The notes below the pieces were generated by a model that was not told the origin of the DNA, searched no databases, and saw nothing but the letters and a program-made list of their open reading frames with translations. The translations under genes and the position numbers were made by a program. From assembly GCA_019096155.1 (NCBI GenBank), contig JAHCVI010000003.1:2480001-2544000 (forward strand): a stretch of DNA of 64,000 bases, in the 5' to 3' direction. Below are positions 45,964 through 58,029 of the stretch, piece by piece; within the stretch, counting starts at the first letter, position 1, and each line of letters opens with the position of its first letter. This DNA comes from Staphylotrichum longicolle (lineage: Eukaryota > Ascomycota > Sordariomycetes > Sordariales > Chaetomiaceae).

Positions 45964-47611
45964 CTATCCCTTGCCACACCGGATCCTCGCTCGAGTAAAG
46001 TTCCCCAAACCCCGTCTCGTCCAGCACAATGCGTGGCAACCAATTCCTCGTCTCTGGCTCACCATCGTCACTCGGCTCGCCACCAGTACTTGGCCCACCA
46101 CCAGTACTTGGCCCACCACCAGTACTTGGCCCACCACCAGCACTTGGCCCTGCCTCTCCCTCCGAGGATAACTCGCCCTGTTAGGTTCAAAGTTAACACC
46201 CCAAGAAGCCACAAACCACTCTACGACCTTTGGAGGAGGGCCTACCATCGTCCTTCTTATCCATGTGTGTTTCCTGCTCTTGCCGCTGTTGCTTCCGCTT
46301 CCTTGCCGTTCATCCCCAGACGAACTGCTCGGGTGCCGCGTGCCGTTCGGGCTACTCTTGCTACTGGGCGTCTTGCGCGACCTCTCGTGGTCTTCTCGCC
46401 CGTCCGCCTCGAGCTCTAAATCATCTCCGTCTCCGCCTTCATCCCTCTGCTTCCTTTTCCTCTTACGCCTCGCAAAATCCCCAGCCTCTGCCATCGACCC
46501 TTCCACCGTCCCGTACTCGGCCCCAGAATAGTGTCCTGGGCCGGAGCTGCCGTCGGGGATATGAAACCGCCTGTCGAACCGCAGGATGGTGTACGCATAC
46601 ACTACGATGATCTCTATCACATAGACAACGCAGTAGTAGCATGCCTTGGAATGGAACCAGGCCGGATCCGCCAGCGGCCGGGGGCACCAGACCCCGACCG
46701 CCCTCACCGCCGCCCCGAAGGTCAACAGTGTCGCCGTACACGTCAGCAACGCAAACTTTGTCCGGAAGTGCCCCTCCCCAAACTTGTCAATCCCCGTATT
46801 CCTCGGCACCACCGCAGCCAGCGCCGCCAGCGGCACCGGCAGGAACGCGTACACGGCCAGATACGTCGCGCAGAAGAGCTGCACCCGCCGGTCCACCGCC
46901 CTCCGCGCGTCCCCCTCGGCCACGAAGAAGCTCTGCACCGTCACCGCGACCACCATCGCCAGCACCGCCACCGCGCTCGCGAACAGCACCCCAAACAGCG
47001 CCGTAACCCCCTTGCTCCACCCGAAGAACGGATGGTACGCCCTGACCACCCGCTGCGCAAACACCAGGTTCGTCACGAACAGGATCAGCACGCCCGCGGC
47101 CGTGAAGATCTGCGCGGCGATGGCGACGCGGACGTCGCGCGGGTGGGCGGCCCACGCGCACCGCAGGCCCAGCGCGGCCACGCGCGCCGCGCAGAAGACG
47201 ACGAGCAGCGCCGAGAAGAGGAACTTGTACCGCGACCGGCGGTTGCGGCGGTACACGAGCACGTTGCCCGCCGCGGCGACGAAGAAGAGCGTCGCGAGGA
47301 GGACGCTGATGGTGATGTCCGGGCTGGGTGACGGGATCCCGCCGAGCTGGGCCGTCTTCGGGGGTAAGGGGGGCGGGGGGTGGGGGTGGCGGTTGCTTCT
47401 GAGGTGGGAGGGTGGGAGGTTAGTCTTGGTTGTTTTTTCTTTTTTTTTTTTTTTTTGTTTCTCTTTCCTTTTTTTGTTATTCTGGGAAGGGTGGGAAGCA
47501 AGCGGGGAGACAAAACACAACATACTGAGGAGCGGAGCCGGAGCTGCTGGTCGAGGCCGGGGCAGTGCCGGTGCTCGAGGACGAGGTGGTTGATGCGATT
47601 GTGCTAGACAT
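45964..47611 (-). CDS. DUF3112-family seven-helix membrane protein, 506 aa
   Basis: Two exons: 47611-47526 and 47398-45964, with a 127-bp intron containing A/T homopolymers. The Ser/Thr-rich head (MSSTIASTTSSSSSTGT) leads to seven hydrophobic helices between residues 50 and 320. Family-like segments are ARVAALGLRCAWAAHP, IAAQIFTAAGVLILFVTNLVFAQR (helix 3), RAYHPFFGW, DRRVQLFCATYLAVYAFLP, and SKACYYCVVYVIEIIVVYAY followed by RFDRRFHIPDGSSGPGHY. Ascomycete members are of unknown function and have receptor-like topology. The C-terminal 180 residues are charged and disordered and include a short tandem repeat (GQVLVV four times). The final residues after VVEWFVASWGVNFE may be an unspliced or lineage-specific tail. 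Confidence 0.87.
46083..46149 (+). repeat. 18-bp minisatellite, about four copies, in the DUF3112 gene
   Basis: The unit CCAGTACTTGGCCCACCA recurs at an 18-bp spacing, with one base change in the last copy. On the minus strand it encodes GQVLVV repeated. The 18-bp length keeps the frame, so copy number can change without a frameshift. Confidence 0.9.
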
Positions 47612-48853
47612 TTTTTCTCGCTGCCCGCGCGGCGGCGGACAACAACGATAAAAAAGGAAAATTAGAAGGATGACTCAGGTAGTATGGTGGATTGGAATCT
47701 CAGAGTCCAGGCCAAAGGCCCATGTATCCGAAAAGAGCAGTGGGAGACGCGTGACGGGCGGGTGGCCAGGGGGGTTCTGGTGTTCTTCTGATGTCCTCGG
47801 GGAGAAAGTTGTCGTTGTTCCCCGATGCCCAACTGACCTTGCGTCTGGCATTAGCAGGAGACGCGCAGAACGTGTCGGCTTCCTGAGGCCTCCGCTGGAA
47901 GACGACATACATCGCATCCACGTCATGCGCGGGACGGCATGCTCGAGGTATGCAGTGAAAAGGAGAGGATGTCAGTCGAGATGCCTGCTGAGTCTGAGGG
48001 GAATGTGAAGGAAAGTTGGAAAACTCGTCGGTCTCTGGTCCCCTTTACCCCTTTTGAGGACCTCTGTTCAGTGTAGATTCAGAATCCTAACCAGAGCTCC
48101 TTGCCGCCATGTTAACTCTTGGTATTTTGGGTAATCCGGTCCCGTCTGCTGCATGAGTCTGTAAGGCATGATGATCTCATGATTAGGTGCCTGTCGTATG
48201 CAATGGGAAAGTTGTTCATCTTCGATTGTCCTTAAAGAGTTTGATGAGACACTGCGCGGGCAGCATCCACTCGAGCGTGGGATGCAATTCCTTGGGCCAT
48301 CAACAAAGTGTGTTTCTAAGCCACCTCCATGTACATTCGGGATGATATGAGACTGCAACATCTTGCTTCTTCCCTTGTCTGGCTTGTTAACAATTCTGTT
48401 CAACAGCCAGCGGGGACCAAACACAACATCCCTTGAACACATCGACATAGAAGCTTCAGACAACAAAAGACTCGCATTGATATCAAGAAAATGACCGCTC
48501 GCATCGAAGAAATGTAGCCCCTCCCCGCGTCTAGTCCGCCTACGGGACATGCGTCTAACAAGACAACACAAGGTGACTTTTATGACCTCGAGTTCAACAG
48601 AGTGCTGGTCCGAATCAGAAGATGCCCCGCTTGTCACAAACGAACAAGGGCAAAAGTAACTGGCAACTCTTGTTGTTGTTTTTGTTGATACATCGTATGT
48701 ACCTCGTCCTTTCTACCGTCTCCCCGTCTTGAACGTAACGGGATTCTACGCAGCAGGATCTCAGTCGATATATCGCCAGACACCTTCCCCTCTCTAAGCT
48801 CGTCCCTGCTCTATGCGGTTGCACGGCCAGAAGCCAGGGTTGGCTTGTTCTCA
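47612..48853. other. Intergenic stretch, no convincing gene
   Basis: 1.2 kb between the DUF3112 start and the PP2A 3' end. A 189-codon minus-strand open frame (48068-48637) is present, but its composition and lack of signature suggest chance. Confidence 0.4.
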
Positions 48854-50313
48854 CTACAGGAAGTAGTCGGGGGTCCCTGTGACAGTGGTTAGTAGTGCGG
48901 TGAGTTGCGAGACGCCGGGGAGCTTACTTCTGGAAACCATGGGTTCGCCGGCTCTCGGGCACGGGTCGAATTGCAAGCTGCATGTGCGGTTAGTGACCAA
49001 AACTTTAACTTGAAAAACGAGAACGACATACAAGGTGTATTTCAAGTGCTCGTCAATCTCCATTATCGCGGCCTGGTTGCCGCACCTATAGCAGTAATTG
49101 GGAGCTGCAGCAGCGTTAGTACCAGATTTCGAAGCCTAGGCCTCGAGCAACCCACCAGAGAAAATCGTCACCACATTGCGGTCCTGGGACCAGTTGTAGC
49201 CCTCCATTACGAGCTGATGTGCCCGGGCAATCAGTGTCAGCCCGTTGTTGTGGTTGAACGCCTCCGAGATGTCCTGGCCGAACGTGTAGCCCGCACCGCG
49301 GGGCGAGATCCCCCAGCCGCACCGGTCATCGGGGTCGGACCATAGGAGGTCGCACATGGGGCCTTCATGCGGCACCTCCTGGATGCGATCCAAGGCCCTG
49401 ATGTTGTCGAGCGTGTCGATGCTGGGTGACAGGCCGCCGTGGAGGCAGAAGATCTGGTTGTCGATCAGGGCCGTGAGGGGAAGGTAATCGAAAAGATCGG
49501 TGAAGAACTTCCAGACGTTGGCATTGCCGTACTTGCGCAGGCACTCGTCGTAGAAGCCGTACACCTGTGTGATCTGCCGGGACTCGTGGTTGCCGCGCAA
49601 GATGGTGATGCGCTGCGGGTATCGGATCTTGAGCGCCACAAGCAGGGTGACAGTCTCGACCGAGTAGTACCCCCGATCGACGTAATCCCCTGCGTAACAC
49701 CCAGTCGTCAGAACATCAAGCTCGCGTCGCTTGCGAAGAAGGAGTCTCAGCGGGCTGTGCCATACCCATGAAGAGATAGTTGGTGTCCGGGTTGGGCCCG
49801 CCAATCTTGAAGAGCTCCATGAGGTCGTGGAACTGTCCGTGGATGTCGCCGCAGACGGTGACGGGGCATTTCTGGACGCATTAGTCTACCAGGGGAGATG
49901 ATGATGGCTCGATTGCGGCCTCGGTCGGCAGAGCAGACATACGACGGGTTGCACGTTGGACTCTTCTTGCAACACCTCACGTGCCTAAGACATGAAAACA
50001 AGTCAGCGCATTCCAGGAATTCAAAACAACCACAACTGCTAGAGCGCTCGGGAGCACAAGGGAGCAGGTCGCAGAGAAGCGGGGGAGAAGATTGGGGGCG
50101 ATGAGACCGGGCGGTGGGGAGGGGTAAGGCAAGGACTAAAGGCTACGAAAGACGGACCTTTTCGCACAGCCTCTGGACATCTGATTCAGCGAGCTGCTTG
50201 CACTGCATCAAGCTCTCAATCCAGCCGTCGAGGGTCGGGATGGTAGCGGGTTCAATGTTGGCCGGAGCCAGCTCTGTGGGCACGCGCCCGACGTCCTCCA
50301 TGTTTGTGTCCAT
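48854..50313 (-). CDS. pph-1: Serine/threonine protein phosphatase PP2A catalytic subunit, 327 aa
   Basis: Seven exons: 50313-50158, 49984-49943, 49871-49766, 49689-49156, 49104-49032, 48977-48928 and 48876-48854. All phases agree. The metallophosphatase signatures are complete: GDIHGQFHDL, GDYVDRGYYSVETV, LRGNHESRQITQVYGFYDEC, and LSPSIDTLDNIRALDRIQEVP with DLLWSDPDD. The end is RRTPDYFL, the PP2A C-terminal tail whose Leu is methylated in other species. TPDYFL separates PP2A from PP4 and PP6. An 18-residue N-terminal extension (MDTNMEDVGRVPTELAPA) precedes the conserved start, as in other filamentous fungi. The Neurospora-style symbol is given by family assignment. Confidence 0.96.
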
Positions 50314-51117
50314 TCTCGCAATTGGCCGTTCGGTGGGTTATTCGGGGTTCGGAGGGGCGCGATGAAGGAAGGGGGTTGTCGAACTCGAATGGCAGCTGGG
50401 CGTGCTTGACGATGGTCGCGAAGAAGTAGGAGCAATGACGTTTGTGTCCACTGGCACGTTCGTCGGGAGTCTCCAGGCGCGGCGCGGGTCCAAGGCTGGG
50501 TCAAAATTGGGCAGGTGGGCGGGTGGGCAGCAGCTGTGGTAGCCAGGGGCTGTTCCTGTCTGTTTGCCGTTCCTCGATTCGGGAGCGATGCGCGGGGGCG
50601 GATGTCACAAAAACCAAAAGCTGAGACGGTAGAACTCGACTCGCGCCGCCCTTCACAAGCAGCTGATTCCAAGCCAAGGGTATACAAAGTCAGATGTGAT
50701 GGACAGGGACAAGGACGTTGTTTTGCTGAAGAGTGCGGTGCGCTGATGTCGGCACTGGCGCCTTCTGGAGCAGCTTTGTTGGCCCGTGCGGGCGCTTCCC
50801 CACTAACTCTACTCTGGAACCAGCTGAAATCCACCCAAGCACAGCACCCCACCTCAAGCCCCACTCAGCTTATCGCCTCCCCCGCCAGCCTCAACTGTCG
50901 CTGTCACCGCCGCTGTCACCGAAATAGTAAGAACATCGAGTTTGCAAACTACCTCGATGTGTCGTCCACGCAGGGACGGAAATTTGAGCAGAAACAATCA
51001 GCAGATCATTCATCAGCAGAAAAATACTAAACAAAAATGGCTCGCTAGAAAATCGGGCTGGACGAGTTCCTGCACTAACACCGCTCCCACGGCCAAACAA
51101 CCCTCCGTAACTTTCCC
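50314..51117. other. Intergenic region, no gene seen
   Basis: 800 bp holding the PP2A promoter and the 3' flank of Exo84. A 171-codon plus-strand open frame has no signature. Confidence 0.5.
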
Positions 51118-53317
51118 TCAAGCAGCCTGCGCGCTCATGATCAGCCCCAACCCCGCCGGGGCACTCGACGACGCCTCAGACACTGCAGGCTTCACATTTT
51201 GGCCGACCAGGTTGCGGAAGTCCAACCCCACCTCGGACAGCAGGCTGGCATGCTCCTTGGCCGTGTCCATGCACCGGGTCCACGCCTCGCCGCCCTCCTT
51301 TTCGCCGCTCAGCTGCCGGGCGAGGATGGCATTGAAGGCGTCCACTTCCTCCTTGGCCCACTTGACGCAGGCACTCATCATGGGCGGGGGGAAGCAGGCC
51401 TGGAAGCAGCTGACCGTGTTGCGGATGATGGTGAAGTAGACGAATGAGATCTCCCAGATGTACTGGTCGAGGTTGCCCTGGAAGATGCATTGCCTGCCCC
51501 TCTCGTTAGCCAACGTACTCTCGGGCCACCCTTCAGCGTCCGCGATTCTCACCTCGACCGCTTCTGGATGGTCTCGCTCCGAGCCTCTAGGTAGGCTTCG
51601 CGCGCCCGGTCCTCGAAACCGAGCCGCGCCAGCCACGAGACATTTTGCTTGGTCTTCCTCTGCTGGTTGTGCGTGCTGACGAGCTCCCGGACCACCAGCC
51701 CCGCCAGCTTCGCCCGTCGCTCGTCGACCTTGAACGAGATGAAATCTTGTGCAATGACATTGTTCTTCAAGCCATGCGCCAGAGACTTTAGCTTCTCGAT
51801 CAGAGCAACTGCCGGCTCGATCTGCTGGAGGGCGATGTTGATGTCGAGCTCGTCCATCTGGCTTTCGACCCACCGGAGGTTCTGTTGCTTGCCGTCCACC
51901 TCGATCAGCATGTCTTTGATATCCGACAGCGTCTCAAGGAGCTCCGTCTTTTGCAACAGACCAGGGTCACGCGAGGCAAAGTAGTTGATGGTTTCCTTGG
52001 CCTTGTTTGTCGCCTCTCTCTCGGACTGGAGATTTCTCCGCAGTTCCTCTACCCGCTTGCGGATGTTCAAAATCAAGGCCGCCTTTTCCGGGTCCTCTGG
52101 CTTCTCGGTGCGGTAGATGAAGGATTCATTCTGCCCGCCTCCACGGACCATGATGGCATCGGCAAGCTTGTTCCTGCCGCTCGAGGAATCGCTGGGCCCG
52201 GCCATGTCCACGACCTCCACATCCAAGAGATGCCAGCAGCGGTCGGCAACAAGCTTGGTTATGGGGGCGCGGCTATCGGCGGCGGCCGGCCCATCAGTCT
52301 TTCGCTTCTTCCGAGAGGCGATCAGCAGGTGGTCGTTCAGCAGGAAGATCTGCATCGCCCGTCGCGACCTGTAAGTGGCGTTGTCCAGCTCGACCCACGG
52401 CCCTGCATTCTGCACGACATGGCGGCCGGGGGTGTTTGGGAGGAACTTTTGCGAGCCCTCGACATTCTTGTACAAGGCCTGCATCTGCGAGCTCCAGAGC
52501 GCGGTTCTATCAGCCACGGAGCTTCGCTTGTCCCTCCTGCTCAACCCCGTGCCAATCTGGGTATTGAAGCCGGTGTCGCCCACGTTGTTGGACCCTGATC
52601 GCAGAGCGGTGGTGTTGGCCTTGAGCTCTGCCATGAGGTTTCTGAGCGTGCGCATCTCGCCCTTGAGCTTCTCCGCCTCCTTGCTAATCTTGATGAACTG
52701 GGTGCGGTTCTGATAGACATTCTGCTGGAGGTCCGCGGACGCCCGACGCTTGAGCTTTCGTAGCGCAGACTCGTACTCGCGTATCTCGTCCTCGGTCGCC
52801 TCGCTGAGGATCTCGGCGACGTACTGTTCGGGGACAAGGCCCGGGTCTCGAAGAGCTCTCACGTCCAATTGGAGCCCCGCGCCTCCTCCTCCGCCGCCCA
52901 CGCTTTCATTGCGTCCTCCTCTCGATGGCGGAGCGCGACGGTCCTGGGATTGAGCTCCAGGATACTGATCGAGGCTAGGAAGCGAAGGCACAGGGTTTGC
53001 GGTCGGGTCAAAGTCGGCAGGGAGGTTGTTGAAGCGCGTCGAGTACCTTCGCTTGACGAGATCCGAAGTCTTCGCCAAAGTGATGTGTTAGCAATATGGC
53101 AGTGACATTAGAAAGGCGTGGGGAGTAAACTCACCTTCCCGCTGTTCTGAGGTGGGGGGCGTTGACGAGGGCGGGGAGCCTCCTCCGGGATTGGGCGCTC
53201 CGAGGACCCTCGCGGTGCGGATTCTTCTTGCCGAATGGGCCCGGAGATCTTGATGGCGGTCCGGGTCTTCCTCTTGTTCCCGCTTCGCAGCGATATCTTG
53301 GACCGTTCCTCAGACAT
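51118..53317 (-). CDS. exo84: Exocyst complex subunit Exo84, 691 aa
   Basis: Three exons: 53317-53135, 53069-51553 and 51493-51118. The basic, disordered head (MSEERSKISLRSGNKRKTRT) is joined by a 65-bp intron to TSDLVKRRYSTRFNNLP. LRDPGLVPEQYVAEILSEATEDE and a following coiled coil (residues 165-220) are typical of Exo84. A PH domain sits near residues 270-380: WVELDNATYRSRRAMQIFLLNDHLLIASRKKR. The C-terminal helical rods (residues 420-680) include EVDGKQQNLRWVESQMDELDI. Exo84 helps tether secretory vesicles to the plasma membrane at hyphal tips. The stop at 51118 follows SAQAA. It is divergent from Tom20. Confidence 0.93.
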
Positions 53318-54040
53318 GGTGGGCGACCAGGACGCGCAGTGTGGCCAGCATAAACTTGCGCGAGAAGCAGAGACAGATTGCAGAGGAAGCAAGGGAGTGG
53401 ACTCCTGTCCAGATCAACAGTCGTAAACACTGGGAAACAAAAGGGGGGGTTGATAGCAACCAAGTCACCACACTCTTGATGCTGGCGGTCGAAAGCTTCC
53501 AGCTTCGAATGGTTGTCGCAACCTGACAACGTCGGCTTGGTTTCAGGAGCAGGGATGAGTGGAGAACCGCTGGGCTGGAGCTGTGCTCGCTAAAAGAACA
53601 AGGCTCTCGATTAGAATGACCAAGTCAAGAAACCGCTGCTGTAAGTATTGTCGAAAAAGGACAAACCCGTCACGTACTACAAAACAGAACTAGGCAGATA
53701 TTGTAGTATATTATTTTGCTCTTGAGAGAAAACAACAGCTTACCATGGATAGCCATGAACTTGGCTTGCTAAAGAAGTGGAAGGGGAATCGTCAGGGCCC
53801 ATGAAAGACACAGTGCAGCTGCTTAGGCTGGCCCGTGCAGTCCCAGCGTCATTGCATGGGTCCCGACTTGGCGCGGCCTCGGCCGGCAACACAGGCCTGG
53901 AAAAAATCACAGAACCCAGACCGAGTCCAACAAGATCCGTCGCCAGACAACCTGCAACTGCAACCACCTCCCCACCGCGATCCCTTCGGCTCCCGACATC
54001 TTTCGAGACCAGTCTCATATACCCACCCTCACACAACACA
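53318..54040. promoter_or_regulatory. Divergent promoter region of Exo84 and Tom20
   Basis: 723 bp between divergent starts. It includes an AT-rich block at 53690-53730 (attgtagtatattatttt). No gene is seen. Confidence 0.45.
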
Positions 54041-54850
54041 ATGTCCGCCACAACATCACGGGCCGCCGTGGTTGCGACCGCAACCGTTGCCGCCGTCGCT
54101 GCGGGCGTTCTTGGTACGCACTCACCACCATCCGGCCCCCGACTCCTAGCATCGCGGCCATCGCGGCCATCGCGGCATCTCCAGCGTGACTGACTCTGGC
54201 CCACAGCGTACGCCGCCTACTTTGACTACCGCCGTCGCCACAGCCCCGAGTTCCGGAAGCAATTGCGACGCAGCCAGCGCCAGCAACAGCGCGCCGAGAA
54301 GGACCATGCTCAGGCCAGCGCCAACGCCCAGCGCCAGGCCATCAAGGACGCCGTCGACGAGGCCAAGGAGGAGGGCTTCCCCGCTAGCGCCGAGGAGAAG
54401 GAGGCGTACTTCCTGGAGCAGGTCCAGGCCGGCGAGATGCTGAGCGCAGATCGTGCGTGCCCATTCTTTTGTCTCGCCTGTTAGGAAGCCTACGATAAGG
54501 ACAGCCGCGCTGACATTTCTCGACACACAGCTTCCAAGGCAGTCGACGCCGCGCTCGCCTTCTACAAGGCCCTCAAGGTCTACCCCACACCCGGCGACCT
54601 GATCAACATCTACGACAAGACAGTATCCAAGGTAAGAGAAATCCCGCTCAGCCTCGCCTCTCACCCAATGAGAACGTCCCCTCGATCCACTGACACCATT
54701 CTCCCATAGCCCATTCTCGACATCCTTGCCGAGATGATCGCATACGACCCGAGCCTCCGAATCGGCACCTCGTACACCGGCCCCGCGGGCGTCGACGTGG
54801 CCGAGCTGATGCGCGAGATGGGCGCCGTCCCGGGCGTCGGCCTGGACTAG
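54041..54850 (+). CDS. tom20: Mitochondrial import receptor subunit Tom20, 186 aa
   Basis: Four exons: 54041-54113, 54207-54452, 54531-54631 and 54710-54850. The N-terminal anchor (AAVVATATVAAVAAGVLAYAAYFDY, joined across intron 1) is followed by RRRHSPEFRKQLRRSQR, the basic linker of Tom20. A charged helix and the TPR-like receptor fold follow: EAYFLEQVQAGEML, SKAVDAALAFYKALKVYPTP and DILAEMIAYDPSLRIG. It ends PGVGLD at TAG 54848. Tom20 recognises presequences on the outer membrane as part of the TOM complex. Normal length for fungi. Confidence 0.95.
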
Positions 54851-55277
54851 ACGACCTCGCCGAACCGACCAGGGCGTCCGCGGACAAGATCGGCGCCCCC
54901 TGCCGGACGCCGATCTGATCTGACTAGACGCTTCTCGAGATCATCACCATCATCTCCCTCGGCATAGCAGAAATATTACTTCGGAGCACCAAGGCCGCGC
55001 CCATACATTCGGTGGGCTGCGCAGCTTCATTGTACGATACCGGGTTTGTCCCTCGTTTGCAGGGTTGGAACGAAGGGGAAAACAGTAGCCCTCCGGGGCA
55101 AAGAGGGCTGGGGTGTAAGAGGACACTGTACACATAAACGAAATCGCAGAAAGCAGCAGGGGCCAGGCTTGCTTTTGGCTTAATGACAATATCACACTTG
55201 TTGGAAATCGACGGTTGACCCAAAAGAGTCTTCCCCATTTTTCTTTTTGCCTTGATACGGACTGCTCCCAAAACAAT
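54851..55277. other. Convergent 3' region of Tom20 and TYW1
   Basis: 427 bp of 3' flanking sequence. Nothing else is seen. Confidence 0.5.
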
Positions 55278-57708
55278 CTACGCAGCTTCGATGGGCCGGC
55301 CCTTCTTATCCACCCTCTGATCCCGCGGATCAAAGCCTCCCTGGCCCCACGTCGCCCACTCAGGGGTCGGAGGCCCCATGTAATCCTCCGGGCTGAAATC
55401 CCCATCCGGGCCCTTCTCCTCCAGCAGCTCGAAGAACCTGTCATAGTCGATGAGCGTGTGCCACTTTCCGTCGACGCGGAACCGCTCGCTCGCGAGCAGG
55501 ATGCAGCAGCTGTGCGCGTGCTCGGCGGCGATGCCGTACTGCAGCCCCCGCTTCAGCAGCGCCTTCTCTAGCGCCACCACAAAGTCGCACACCTCCTGGT
55601 AGAAGGGGACGTTGGCCATGGTCAGCCCGGCGCTGCTCGACGTCGACGTGCCGCAGTACGTGACGCCCTTGATCTCGACGAAGCACGGCAGCCCGCGCTC
55701 GACCAGGTCGGCGTAACCCTCGGCCTCGTCCTCGATGTTGAAGCCCTTGACGAGCGTGAGGCGGAACACGGTGCGCTGGCGGAAGCGGCGCTCGCGCAGG
55801 ATGTCGAGGCAGCGCTGGAAGCGCTCCCAAAAGTCGCGGTGCAGGGGGCGGTCGATGCGCCGGAGCGACTCGCGGTTCGACGCATCGATGCTGACGTATA
55901 ACTGGGTGACGTGCTGCAGCGCGGCGAGCTGGTCCGGGTGCTGGGCATTGCAGACGAGGAATGACGAGATGTGCTCGCCGTGCAGCATGCCCAGGAACTC
56001 GTTGATGTGCGGGTAGAAGATGGGCTCGCCGACGAGGGACAGAGCGCAGTGCCGGATGCGCATGGCTTCTGCGAAGCGCTCCGCGCGGACACCAGGCACG
56101 CCGCGCATCATCTTGATCTTTTTGTAGTGGTTTTCCCGGATGCCGTCGAAGATAAGCTGGGGCGGGTCGACGACCCAGCGCCAGGTCGTGCCAACAGGGT
56201 TGGTGCCGTGGCGCCAGCAGAAGACGCACTTGTTCGAGCAGGAGAGGGAGGGAGTTGATTCCATGCACTGGTGCGAGTTGATGCCGTAGAACGAGTACTT
56301 GTAGCAGGAACCTCGGCCACGGAGAGCTGATTTGGTCCAGCGGCAGATCTTGACTCCTGAGTGGGAGCCGACGATCGCGTAGCCCTGTTTGGTCAGCGCC
56401 GCGTATGTGGGCGAGCTCTTCGGCACCATCTCCTTCACGGTGACTGTGACGCCCTTTTTGGCCGCTGCCTTTCCTTCCGTGGTAAAGTCGATAGCAAGCG
56501 GTGCAGCCGACTTTTGGCCGGGGCCGTCTGTCCGTGAAAACTCCATGATCCGGCCAATGTCTTCAACATCTTCGAGGCTACCGCCGCTCCGTCCTTTTGT
56601 TGTTTTAGACACGGAAACTTCCTCAATCAACACTTCCCCATCGTCTTCCGCCTCCTCTTCGTCGTCACTTTCAAGCGGGTCTCCCGAACCCGGTACGCCC
56701 TCTCCCAAGCTTCGAGTGAGCTCCAATTGCTTGAGCACATCCACCAGCCCAGTTTTCCACTCCGACAGTCTCTCCTTGCCGTCCCGTTTCCAATCGCCCA
56801 TGCCGAGGGGATATGCGCGCTTCCGCGCGCTCAGCTTGGCCATCCACTTGTCGACGTCCTTGGCCTGAATACAGAACCCTTCCTCTTCTGTCGGCCATCC
56901 CTCTCTGTCGCCAAATCCAAAGACCGAGTATCCAAGGATCGGGGCCAGCGGGGATGTGTCGATTCGGAAATCGTGATGTGTCTCCTGGAGATGCTCGAGG
57001 AAGCTGTCGTTGATGGTATCGATATTATAGCTCGGAATAAGGAGAAGGTAAAACAGGTCTGTCTGGTCGTCTTCCGACTTCGGCGGGGTGATGAAGTACT
57101 CGTCGTAGTCGGCTTCGGAGAGGTCGAGCACCTTTGGTGATAAGAATGCAGAGCCGGATCCCTTGTCGGCAGAATCTCCCAGAGAGGTTTCCAGTTCCTG
57201 CGCAAAGGTCTGGGCAATTTTTTCGGTGCTCCCTGTCAAGGACGAGTAAAACAACAAGACCTGGATCTTGCGTGCCTCGTTGCCAGCCTGGGTCGCACCC
57301 CGGGCTTTCCTACTCGCGTCACCTTTTATCCTCCTTGGTCCTTTCTTTTCCCCCTTCTTTCCAACTGCTGATTCTGTAGCTTCGGAAGCTTCGGATTCCT
57401 CCTCCATCTCAATCTTAGGCTTCTCATCTCTGACAGCACTCGGTTTCGGAGCAACCTTCTCGTCGAGGTTGGATAGTACTCGTAGAGGCTCCCTCGTCTG
57501 TGTCGAGTGAAGGTATATGCGCACCAGGCTCAAAATGAACAGGGTCGACATGATAATCGGGATCCGGTGTTCGTGCCAGAGTTCCAACACATCTGTCGGG
57601 TGAAGACTGTCAGTCTTGGCACAGGATCGCAGAGAAGTTGAAGGGAAGCCTACATTGTGCGATCTCCTCGGTCACAGAGGGCCTCACGCCCCGGCTGTCG
57701 GGGAACAT
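55278..57708 (-). CDS. tyw1: tRNA wybutosine-synthesising protein TYW1 (4-demethylwyosine synthase), 789 aa
   Basis: Two exons: 57708-57654 and 57592-55278. Exon 1 (MFPDSRGVRPSVTEEIAQ) is joined in phase to YVLELWHEHRIP. A hydrophobic segment (IPIIMSTLFILSLVRIYL) at residues 28-47 is likely a membrane anchor. Residues 125-300 form a flavodoxin domain (VLLFYSSLTGSTEKIAQ, then YSVFGFGDREGWPTEEEGFC). Residues 430-760 form the radical-SAM domain: CSNKCVFCWRHGTNPVG holds the CxxxCxxC cluster motif, followed by LSLVGEPIFYPHINEF and VEIKGVTYCG. The enzyme uses pyruvate and SAM to build the tricyclic base at position 37 of tRNA-Phe. It ends RPIEAA at TAG 55278. Confidence 0.95.
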
Positions 57709-58029
57709 GGCTGCTCGTCGCTCCCCAGAGCGGTGTGTATGGCAGCACACCTCGGAATTTCAATGGAGTTGTTCAGTTACAAAAAGTTTTGGAGAGACCC
57801 CAAAAGTTGCCCCGCACTACGTTGAGTTAAGCTTATCGAATCGTTATCGCACTTTCGCCTCACCCCTCCAATCTCCACTCGCCCTCTTCAAGCTGAGAAG
57901 ATCAGGGCAGTGTTTGTCAACGGCAGCATCGCCAGAAGATGACTGTAACCGTGAGCCCATAGCTCCAATAAAGTGCATAAAATGGTATTGAACGTCTGTG
58001 TCAGTGACCAAGGTACTACTTGCATCCCT
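57709..58029. other. Short intergenic region
   Basis: 321 bp with the TYW1 promoter and the 3' flank of the TMEM42-like gene. Nothing else is seen. Confidence 0.5.

Noticed and set aside
46083..46149. Regularly spaced short repeats considered as a CRISPR-like array
   Set aside because: Contiguous 18-bp units without spacers, inside a eukaryotic coding sequence.
48068..48637. 189-codon minus-strand open frame
   Set aside because: No signature, lower-bias codons and no splice partners; likely chance.
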